Position numbers and translations under genes: made by a program. Of a stretch of 64,000 nucleotides of DNA, positions 23,601 to 35,600 are shown piece after piece. Numbering within the stretch: the stretch's first letter is position 1; every line of letters starts with the position of its first letter. The notes below the pieces were generated by a model. It ran no database searches. It was not told where the DNA came from and was given only the letters and a program-made list of their open reading frames with translations. Origin of the DNA: Anarhynchus alexandrinus (Eukaryota; Chordata; Aves; Charadriiformes; Charadriidae); assembly GCA_008711295.1 (NCBI GenBank), contig VUYV01000217.1, positions 70,457 to 134,456 of the forward strand. Reading direction: 5' to 3'.

Positions 23601-26600
23601 AAAAAAAAGTAAATGTCAAAACTGAGAGAAACAGCCTTACATGTAGGATTCAACAGGAAAAGACCTCAAGTAAAACTATTGGGATGAAATTTGTTAAAAT
23701 AACTCTTTTTTGGAAAACACAAAAACACCTGAATCCTTTGTGAAATGTCTTGATTTGCTGATTTGCTTAAGCAAGAAATTCAAAAGAAAGGTTTCGATTA
23801 CATCAAGGCATTCATTTGGAATTAAGAGTTTTTATTTTCTGCTTTTTTGTTTTATTTTCTAGGACTATATTATGCTACTACATTTTAAAACTCAGTTTTG
23901 AAAGAACGCATTTTTATTTTGAAAAAAAAAAGGTTCTTAATTAAAAGAATATATTTTTGACCACTCTGAAACTTTTTTTTAAAAAATTTCTTTCTGCAGG
24001 GCCCATACAGGTACTCATTTTTCTGTTAGGATCAGAATGAAGGCACATGCCAGAATCTTGCAATCCTCGTGTGGGAACTCTTCACAGGTCTCACCACTGG
24101 ATCAATTGGCATAAGGGAATTTATTTCATGGGATTTTCATGGGACCTTGGGCTTAGTTTATATGATGGTACTCACTATTGGCAAGCATATTAAAGCAGTT
24201 ACATTTCAGCAAATAGAGTCATAGAGTCATAGAATAGTTTGGGTTGGAAGGGACCTTTAAAGGCCATCTAGTCCAACCCCCCTGCAAGGAGCAGGGGCAT
24301 CTTCAACCAGATCAGGTTGCTCAGAGCCCCGTCCAACCTGACCTTGAAAGTTTCCAGGGATGGGGCATCTGCCACCTCTCTGGGCAACCTGTTCAACTGT
24401 TTTACCACCCTCATTATAAAAAATGTCTTCCTTCTATCTAGTCTAAATCTTCCCTCTTTTAGTTTAAAGCCATTACCCCTTGCCCTATCACAACAGGTCC
24501 TGCTAAAAAGTGTGTCCCCATCTTTCCTGTAGGCCTCCTTTAAGTACTGAAAGGCCAAAGTAAGGTCTCCCTGGAGTCTTCTCCAGGCTGAACAACCCCA
24601 AGTGTCTCAGCCCGTCCTCACAGGAGAGGTGCTGCAGCCCTCTGATCATTTTTATGGCCCTCCTCTGGACCTGNGTCTAGCCCTCTGATCATTTTTATGG
24701 CCCTCCTCTGGACCTGCTCCAACAGGTCCATGTCTTTCCTGTGCTGAGGGCCCCAGATACAGAATATTATTTGCAGAAACAGTTTTCTGCAGAGACAGAG
24801 GGCTTTTAGTAGTCTCTATTGATAGGGAAAAATTGTGGGCTACTGTGAACTACTGCATTGGTTTAAGATTTAAGAAGAATGATAATTGGAATTGAATTAG
24901 TTTCATTTCAGAGCATTTACAATAGGTTAAAGTTCTGGTTTTGAAAGCAGACATTCTAAGTATATTTTTATTTATCTATTTCGTTTTCAACCATTTAATT
25001 TAAAGATGAGTATTGGTAAGCTATATGGGCAATGATTTTTAGAGTGCTTATAACTGTTTAGGCAGTTTTAGTGAAGAAAATGACAATTAGATATACTGCA
25101 GATTTTCAAGAAAAGTGACAACACATGTTGACAGATTTTGCAAACTAATGAAATTTAGGGAATTTTTTCCTGATATGTTACAACTGACAATATGCAAGAA
25201 GCAAGAGCTAAAAATGATATAACAATGTATTTATGGTGAATTATCCACTTATTGACTTAAATATGAATCAGAAGTTTTCCATTTAAAGCAGAAGTGTCCC
25301 GCTGAGGCATAGCATAGACAGCTAAAGCGTGTGTATGTGTGTGTTGATGTGTTCACATGTGTTTGTTAGTATTGTAGACTTAAGATATAAATTTAGAAAT
25401 TAGTAGACATCACCTGTAAGCCTGAGCATGTCCGCCTTCAGCAACAATTCTTGAAAATAAAGGACTTCATATGCATTTGTAGTAGGAGTGATAAGTAGAA
25501 AAACTGTGTCACACATTTTTGGCAGGATTTCTAATTTGTATGTTTTTTCTTAGCCTATATCCTGTGGTTATCAAAGAGAAAACCTGAATACAAAAAAGCA
25601 GGTCATCTGGTTGCTTGGTGTTGGTGACCTTGAAACTGAGGCAACTTACAGGTTCCTGAAAAAACCAAAAGTACAGAGATTCCTCATAAACACATGATAC
25701 GTTTTAATATCCTAATACTGCTCACTTTTTCAACATGTTTAGAACAGTTGGAAGCAGTGGGAACACACACATTCAGAGTTAATATTGTAGTTTGGAAGGC
25801 AGAGTGACAGTTTCTTGCAGTAGAATGAAATGTTGAGATAACCCTGGCTTGCTGCAGTGAAATAGCTAAGGGATGACTTAGCGTTGGCTATGTATCCCAT
25901 AAAATTTGTTGAAGTTGTTCTCTAAGGGTTTTCACTTCCTTGTATCCTCATCTGAGTCAAGTTATTTTTTGTTATTCCTTCTTGGTGGGTTTGGCGGAGG
26001 CAGTTGAAAGGCAGAAATGGTTTTGTTTCCCGCAAATTATCACTAAAGAATCTCAGCACATGAAAACTAGGATAAAAAGTAACAGCTCAGACAGTAGCAG
26101 TTTAAACAATACAACTTGATGCATTTTTTGTTGAGAATCATGTATATGGCAGACAGTTAGAAATTATGTAGGCCAAATTCATCTTAGTTTGCATAGGTAT
26201 GGTTTTGTCACCTTCAAGGGAGCTGCTCCTTGCCAGATTTTGGCTTATCAGGTAGAACATCTTGATCCACTTCAGGTGAAATCCTCATATTTGTTGAAGT
26301 GATTTCAGCAAATATGATCGCAGAAGAAAGCCTCTGTGGAGTGACAGTGCTGAGGACAACACGTGGCTTTATTGATCCTTTTCTTCCATCTGCTGAATCT
26401 AGATAGTAAAACCATATGTATTTTATGGCTAGATCTGTAATTGCCTGTCCAGCAGTATTCAGGTACACACAGACTCAGTGGAATTAATTGGAACTAATGT
26501 TTATGTCTACACCTAAACTTATCTTAGGTACCTTTACTGTCAGGGAGAGAGAGAGGCCTTTCTGGGGCACAGATTATCTTGTCCTAAAACTAACATAAAA

Positions 26601-29600
26601 TAGGTCATGTAAACTGCACTCTAAAAGGGTGACAATTATTGAGTGTGGTCCCACTGCTGCCTGTGATCAGTAGCTCTGATTTAAATGTGTAAAAGTGATG
26701 TTGAAAAATAGGTGAGAAGGACTCCACCCGCCATGAATACCCATGTGAGTACATCTCAGATGAAAAAGTTTTGATAAGGTTTTTCCTGTTTATGACACCA
26801 TAGTTAGCTGATTGAGAAACCAAACCGCTATGTTTTGATTTAGATAGTCAATTGCAATTATGAGTAATGAATATGTCAAGTGAGTAAGGAGAGCAAAGAG
26901 AACCTGTGCAGGCTGAAAAGGGGCTACAGTGTGAAGAGAGTGAGCAAAGTACGTAAATATATGTATTTGGGGAACTTAAAAAGGGGAAAAACCCAACTCC
27001 AAACTTGGTCTGAAATTCATTGTATAAATGATGTCCTAATAGTTCTTCTGAATGTTGTAACAGTCAAAGGCATGTCAGTCAAGAATGGTGTTTAAGCTGA
27101 TAGGCTTCTCAGGCTTTCTTCTCCATTTCAACTGCTTTCAACCCTTAGCCCTTCTCATCAAAATGATACTTGACTAGTTTCAGTTCTCCTGGGCGCAATT
27201 CCTTTTTCTTCTCTTGGAGTCAGAACGGTTCAAACATATTTATGAGGATATGACTGACACTGGAGGGAAGTGCTCTGTGATTGCTGCTTTTGCTTTGTCA
27301 GACCTTACTTGTTCAGTAAAAAATAAGAGCTTTATGCACTAATTGCAACATTAACTTACAGCAGCATATGACTTTCTCTTAATCCCTAACTTTGCCAAAG
27401 TTAGGCTAACTTTGCCAAACTTAAGCCAAAACTCCTCCAGCTTCTTTTCCCTTGATAGTCATGTATTTGGACACATCCGGCAATGAAATAACTCACAGCC
27501 ATAATCTGATTCTTTAGAGGAATATGTGGATAGAACATAGTAGATATCTGAATGACAGAGGTCAGCTCCTAGATATTCAAAAGAGGTATTTTTGGAGCAT
27601 ATTCACCTGAACTTCTATAGATACTGCAAGGGACGTGATGACTCTGCCTTAGGAGCAGTACCTCTTCCAGTCAATCTGGGGTGGCCAGCTACTGTAAATC
27701 TCTGAGCAGTGCAAACTGAAAGATAAAGAGATGAATCCTTTCCAAAATGCCTGGTTTTGCAGACATGCTTGAATCCATAAGTGGTTCTGTAATTCATGAG
27801 ACTTGTGTAGTTTAGAAATATGTCCAAAATATCGGTGACTACCTGCACAGTGTCAATCAATGAATAATGTTGCTTTGTGAACAATAGCTGAGTTGCCCAT
27901 CTTATTTTTGCCATGTTTTACAAATATATTTTTCAGTTACTGCTTTAAACCTTAGCAATGCATAGGAGATTAAACCTGCAAAATCATTAGCTGATTCAAG
28001 GTCCTAAAACTCTTTTATGGTCACTTGTAACTATACATGATGCCACAGATAGTGGCATCCTTGTTCTGATCTATATAGCGTATACTGTCATATTTCATAG
28101 GTATAATTGTATTGTCAAATGTTTTGTGATACATGATTTAGTTTAGATAATGTCTTTTGTTATGGGAAATAACACATATTTGGGGGTGGAAAACTAATAA
28201 AGGGGAATATAAATAATTAGGTCATTGTAGATGTACTTCTACCTAACAGATGTATTAGAGAATTTATTTGTATTTTGTTGTATAACTCACTAAGCTATAT
28301 TCCTTTAAAAAGCTCCCAAACCTGATTTTGCTAATTTCTTTTTTTTCATAGCAACGGAAAACAAAATTTCACAATTCAAAAGTGGACTTTGAATGTGCTT
28401 GAGAGAAATAAAAGCAGCTGTTTCAACAAAAATCATTTAACTACAGAAATTAAAAATGCTGGAACTGGTCATTCACTGAAATGCAGTGATTTGTCTGTCA
28501 ATGAAAATGACAGCATAACGTGGTACAAGGTAATTACTGAAACGGTGTCACTCAAATCATTGGCTATAGAAACAAAACATCTGATTGCAGGAAAAAATTA
28601 ATTATTACAAACAAATTTTTAGAAGCATCTACAAACCTTTTAAACCTTTAATTTCTCAGGTTATTAGGGAAAAAAACCTTTAGACAGATATACAAAAGAA
28701 AGCTTTTCTCTGCTCTCCTATTTTTTTCGAAAAATGTACCTGTAATTAGAAATTATTAATAAACTGGTAGTTCAGAGTGGTAAAAGATCTGATGCTCATG
28801 TCTGTCTGCCAATTTAGCCAGCAGCTGGTTTAGCCAGCTTCTACTTTGCTGATACAGATATTATCCTGACGCTAAATGAGGTGCCAAGGTACTTGTTTTA
28901 CAGTTGGCATCTGCTTGTAAAGTAATTGCAAACTTTTCAGTTTTGCTCTTTCTGAACATTTTTTTCAAAATGTGTAACGGTTCTATTCATTTTAGGCAAA
29001 TCATGGGTCTTCTCTGTACCAGCTTTTGTCAGAACAAAGATAATAGTCGCGTAAGCACCTGTAACTGCTGGGTGTTGTGCTCAACCATTGGACGAAGCAC
29101 CCTGGAAAGGTTTCTTCCATGCCATCCCTATACACAGCCATGACCAATGCTCGTTATTCCTCTCAGGTGTCCTGGTTGGAGTAACGGACCCTGTTCACTC
29201 TGCGTTGAATCAGTTTCAGGAAAGGATTTTGACAGCTTAAGTACGGGCATCTGGGTTCTGCCTGGCAGAATGAGCCACTGCCCCGCTTTCTTGTCCTTCA
29301 GGACCTTGTAGGACAGGACCATTGATGGATAGGGCCATAGGTGGATATGTTTTCCTCAGTAAAGGACCGTAGCCCGGAGTGACCTCTCTCATGGCTAAGC
29401 GGAGTGTATATTTTAATGTCTAATACTGTGTGAGACAGATGAAGCAGCCATCCTTGCGCCTAAATATCCTTTGGCGCTTGATTGGGTGAAAATTTTCAAA
29501 GCCTTGCTATCACAGCCTGAGCTGAGATAGATAAAACAGGGGTGGTCACACATGCCTTTGTATAAGAGCCGGGTAGTAAGTGTATGCATCCAGGAAATGT

Positions 29601-32600
29601 CCGTTCCCTGGAAAATTTCCAGCAGTGATCATTTCCCTTCTTAATCTAAGGTAATTCAGACCAGAACCAAATATTGCTGTGTTTTCACAGGACATTTCAC
29701 TTAGCACATGCTATGATTAAAAAAAACAACCACCAACCCAAACAAACCAGAGTTTGTTTTGGGGGATAGGGAGTGCGAGTCCAACTCTTGTCACCCTCTG
29801 AGATGGTCACTTTCCCTATTGTTGAGGCATTTTCCTTTAACCTGAAAGCTCCTCGTAAGCCTGGACAACTTTTGCCCACAAGCAGGTGACATCTACAGAC
29901 CCAAGCCATCATTTTGAAATAAATAGATGAGTGCATTTGAATTCCCAATACAATATTTTTATAGTCAGACTCTTACTTGGAATTGCAGTGCTCTCGACTT
30001 CTAATGGGTTAAATGGTCAAATGTTGCATTTAAGTGACCACTACTGAAAATTGGGCCTCACCCCTTTTGGGTGAGATAAATGTCATTGAGGTAGTGAAAG
30101 AGTGATGGTGACATTTTGTTTCAAAAATCATTTTTAACTTCTTTAAGGTTTTGAATGTATGTTTGCTACAGAGTAGTATTTCCTGTCTTTATTGATGCAG
30201 GACTGTAAGAACTATGAAAATGAAACAGAGCGGGAGCTGGATTTTAAAACCTTAACAGTACAGCACTCTGGGATATATACCTGTAAAATTTTAATCAGTC
30301 ATGAAGGAAAGATATACCACAGCACAAATACAATTAAACTGGTAGTAGAAGAAGGTAAGAAAGCTTTCCGAAATTTTGAAGCACACTTTTTTGTTCTCCT
30401 TACCATGGGGATTTTTAATTACAGCTCTCATTTGATAAATATACACAAGGGTTATCAAATCTGGTAATCTGAACTATTTTGCAATAATTTCAAAAATAAA
30501 AAAAAGCAGAAAAATAAGTTTATATGACATACTACCAATTTTGGAAAATTTATTTAGTATGTTTTCACTGCAGGTTTTGGTTTTTGGTTTTTGTTTTTGT
30601 TTTTTTTTTTAAATTAGCTGCTGTAAGTCATACAAACTTACAAAGAGTTTTAGGGCAGAACCTTTCCAACCATTGTGAATTATGCATGGTATATGTATGC
30701 ATGTGAAAAAAAATTCAACAGGACATACTGTGTTTTNAAAAAAAAAGTTTATATGACATACTACCAATTTGGGAAAATTTATTTAGTATGTTTTCATTGC
30801 AGTTATTTATTTATTTATTTATTTATTCAAAATTAGATGCTGTAAGTCATACAAACTTACAAAGAGTTTTGGGGCACAGCCTTTCCAACCATTGTAAATT
30901 ATGCACAGTATATGTATGCATGTGAAAAAAATTCAACAGGACATACTGTGTTTTAAGCTACTCAATAATGCCAAACTCCAGATACTGTTCTTTGAATTAA
31001 ATGGAATCTACGTGATTAGTTTTAGAAATAAAGCAAATGTGTAATTTTTATTGTGACAGAATGTAAGCAAGCTATTACTTCAATAGCAGTACTTCTTTCT
31101 ATTTTAGATGCACCAGAGGCTGTAACTTTGGAGATAGTTGGACACGATGAAGAAATTGAAACAGAAATAGGTATCAAATTAGTACAAGAATCTTTGTGGT
31201 AGCTACTGCATATATATACTTTTATTCTCATCTCTGTAGGGTTGATGGTCTGGCTAAGTGTAATCAAACTAAGAATTGTCTGTGCACCCTCCTGGATCTG
31301 ATCCATCTTCACATCTGGTTATATTTTGCCTAGTGCATTCCATGATTGATATACAGGTACACTAAATTTACCCTCTTACAGAGGCAGAAGCTGCAGTTGC
31401 TGTGATGACCGGCAAGAGAAAGTGGTGGTGATGATAAACTACTCTCCATGGCTTTCTTTTGTAGACAGCAAACCCCATGGAGTGATGTGTGAAAGCCTTC
31501 TGGTTTGTTCAGCAAAGAGCAATAATGAGTAATCCCCTTAATACCTGATGCAGTTGGGGATGCTGTTCCACAGGGAAATGAGAAGCGTGAGGGCTGACAG
31601 TCCTGGCAATGTGAGCATGTAGATCTGTCACTGCTGCAAAGAATTGGTTATATTGTCAAAAGCCAAACCCTTGACTGTGCTTCTAGCTGGGAGTAGTAGA
31701 TAACACTGTCTGCAGGCTTCATTCGGTGTTGGATGGGATCCGGAGTTTTGTGATTGAGGCTGTACATTTTTTAAAGCAGAAATTTACCTGTCTTTTTCCT
31801 TTACTATGCCTTCAGTCTGATAACTCAGTCCTTCCTTTTCAAGTCTGAAAAATTATATTTACCTCCTCTGTTGCTCATACGTGTATCTCATTTGCTCAGA
31901 CGGGACCTCAGATGCTAATTTTCCTTCCTTCCTACAAATACCAGTTGGTAGGTCCTTTTTCCCATGGTAGTACCCCAATGCTATGATGCCTCATGTCTCC
32001 CAGCCTCTCAGTACACCCTTCCTACACCCTTACTGCGCTTGTCCCAACCGTTAGAAGGCAGCAGCATTCAGCATAAAATGATTATGAATCATCTGTCTTC
32101 CATTTCTTATCTGGATTGATAAGATCATTTGATAAAGTCATTCAACTACCTAGTGAGTGATGAGACAGATGGCGTGGTGGAGAGCGAAGGGAATTTTGGA
32201 TGGCCTTTCAAACTTGTCATTGCTTAGATGGTGTTCCATAATATTTCCCCCAAAATAGCTGTTGTGTATGGTGAAAAGGCTAGAGTTGCAAGGTAGATGA
32301 TACTAGAAGTTTAGGTCTATGTTTCAGTCTGTTTAACTGTGATTTGGATTTCTAAGGTCTAAATCAAAGGTGGGCAGATTTTCAACTGAATACTGCTTTA
32401 AATATTCTTAAGCAGTTCCACTGGAAGCATCCACTCTGGTAAATCTTGGGAAGGCAGCTTATAGTGTGTCCCCTTAGAGAATTCCTGGGCAGGCCTTGCT
32501 TACTTGAAAGCATTTGCGCATGGTGGCCTGGACAAGAACTAACGTGCAGCTTTTGTGGCATTCTGGAAACGATACTGGCACAGCCTAGGAATGGTGTTGT

Positions 32601-35600
32601 AAAGTTGCAGATACCCTCAGGACTGGTTTCCAATGACAATGCTTAAAATAAAATACCTTGCACGTCATCAAATCTCACACTGCAGAGCTGCAGCCTTCTG
32701 TCTTTATTTTCCCAAGTGTACGGTTGTCTTTTTACTTTTGCTCTTTCTTATAATTAATCGGGCTCTAAGGGGTGGTTGTCATTTCCATTTATCGCTGTGA
32801 AATGGTGCAAAGTAGCTGTCCAGCTAAGGGACTCTTTCACACTTTCAGGATTATACTGATTTCCAGGTGTGGAGCTCGGATGAGAATTTCTTCTGTGAGA
32901 CTTCAGCAGGGGCTCTAACAGGTTTAGTTTTTCCTTTGAGTAAGACTGTATACTTTAGCTATTATAATCAATAGGTTGTAATTTTGCTTACCAGTTACTT
33001 ACTTTTACCTGGTGCTGGGGTGCTGGTGGTAGGTTGTCCTCTTCTGTTCTCTGCCTGCAGCACACAGTTTAGTTCATAGAATGATACATGTCTCGAGCTG
33101 GAAGGGACCCGTATGCAGGGATCAGGATCACAGGCAGACAAACAGACAGAGTCCTCCTTGGACGTCAGCCATTGGAGAAAGAGAGATGACCCTTTGATCC
33201 CTCCGCTTTTATACTGAGCATGAGGCAGATGGGATGGAATACCCTGTGGGTCAGTTTTGGGTCACCTCTCCTGTCCACTCCTCCCCGCAGGTGGGACCCC
33301 ACTACGCTTTTCCACTTCTGACCCTCCAACGGGGCAAATACCAAAGTTAGCTGCCTTGGGTGATACAGCAATAAGTGTAAGCAGGAGCCTCTCTGCATCC
33401 CATTCCTTGGCATCAACTATGAACACAGGTCTTAATCACTCTGACAGCGAAAATTGTCTCCACAATATGCTGTTAATTTCAGTAGTTAGAAGAGGCCCAG
33501 CTATAAAGTAAAATTACTGAACAGAAAATTGGTCCTGTTTTACCACAAACCAGGACAGAGTCCAACTCCTTTTAGTTCTCTAAAGCCTGAAATGCTCTGG
33601 CCTATTTAAGCTCTTCTGGATGTGATAGAGTTTATCTGACAAAAAGCAGTGGATGACTGTCACTCTGCAACAGGGTGCAAGAGAGCCCTGTGCGTGGTTG
33701 CCGAAGCCACCACCAGTGCAGGTAGAACACGTATGAAACATCGTGCAGGGGCTACGAGGTCCACAAAGGAGCACAGCTCGTGGGATACATTGCCTGGAAA
33801 GCTGACATTTTACTGCACTGTGCACGTGAATGCTACTTCTGACTAGATCTTCTCATGTTATGCTTTGTTTAGGTAAAGAAGAGATACTCAATTGCACAGG
33901 TTTCTTGGGTTATTATATGCAAGAAGATGCCAGCCTCTACTGGTTAATTAATCAAACATTTCCAGAAAAATGCTCAGGTATCCCCGAGAATGAACCTTCA
34001 ATATGTGAAGAAGAGTTCAAAAAATTACGGTAGGTTTCCTGAAAATACTGCACTTTTGTTTGTGTGTGATTATGTCCTGCACTTTGTGGACTGCAAATTC
34101 AGTAAAATGTCTGAGGTTATTTTAGAACTTTTTTTCTCAAAACCTGCCTCTCAGCCTGTTGTAGGTTTCTGTACAGAGAGTGTTGCTAACACCATTCCTT
34201 GCTGCAGGTTGGGAAACAAGTTCTACGTCACAAGGCTACTACGGATTAAAAAAGTAACAGATGAGGACATGCATCATAATTTCACCTGCATGTTGCAAGC
34301 TGATGAAAGAACACAAATAAAAATAGTGAAATTGAAGAAAGGTATGGTATAACCTATGAATCATACTCCTCGTACATGATTATTGTTTGTGCCAGCCTTC
34401 TCAATCCTGAGGGCAGGGTGCTGATTTCAGAACGTCTCTCCAGATGTGTCTGTGTGCTTATGAAGACCCTGGTCTGTCTAGTGCTGGACTTAGCAACCCC
34501 CTGGGTGACTCCTCCTGCTTTGAGACAGGGGCAGCAGGGGTTGCTGCTACATCTGCCGGAGCAGCTGTGCGAGGGCTCCATAGTTCAACCGCCGCTGCTG
34601 TGGACACAGCTGGGAGGCTGAGCTATGCTCTGGCTGTCAGATCCCTGGGTGGCACTTTGTTAGGTCCCACGACAGAGCGTTCCCTGTGCTCTCCTACTCA
34701 TCAGATTGGTGGGATCACGGGGGTTAACTACCCAAGGCTTATGCCTTATGTGGTTTTTGGTTTTGGTTTTGGTTTTCCCCCACCCCTCCCCCAGAAAGGT
34801 CAATCTTTTATGTTCCTGATAATGCCTGAAACGTTCTGGTCGACAGTTTCTCTGTTGTCAGGGACTCTATCCTTCCAGCTATGGAAAGCTGACGTCTACC
34901 ATATAGTAGAACTTCACATTTATAGTCCAGAGAGCCTGGAGATTCACAGCAAATGGGCATTCCCCTCTTGTTTTCTATCTCTCTCAGAGCTTTCCAAGCT
35001 TTACTGGGAGGAAATATGTGTAAATAGACTATTCAAAAGATGATGCATGTAATAAAGCAAATTAAATACAGTCTACAATAAGCATGACTTGACAGTGCCT
35101 TCATAAAGACTTCACAAAGATTTAAGGGTAAAAATCTATATTTGGAACTAAAAAGGCAAAAATAACAGAATAAAAAAATAATAATAATTAAAAAAAAAAA
35201 GCCTGAAAGAGACTAAAGACAGAAGGAAAAAAAAAAGGTCTTGGCCAAAGAGGACATTAAGGACTGTTATGGGTGGACTGGGAGAGGGGTGAAAGGCAGA
35301 GAATAACAGCAAATAATAAAGAACCTGAAGGAAACTCATCATAAAAGTGGGTGACCACCAGTTTGGGATGCTGTGCATCCATAAGGATCTCTAGTGTCAG
35401 TCTTGATCCCACATACTGTTCCTTTATGTGTGTGGAGAGTGTGTGATTGTGTGCAAGATTGTTTCTCCAGTTTTTAGAGTAATCCATGTTCTCTAGTTCT
35501 TCTCCATCTCAGGACAAATGGCATGCCTATGTGCTTACTAGTGTTAGTGTTAGTGTTAGTGTTAGTGTTAGTACTAGTACTAGCAGGAAAGGATTCACAT

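Larger units (their letters stand above)
20638..28351. other. First two IL18R1 introns
   Basis: The intron at 20638-21678 holds nothing I recognise. The intron at 21920-28351 contains the CR1 at 24216-24775 and a GT-rich patch near 25329-25367, and otherwise nothing. No alternative exon with Ig features was found. Confidence 0.5.
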
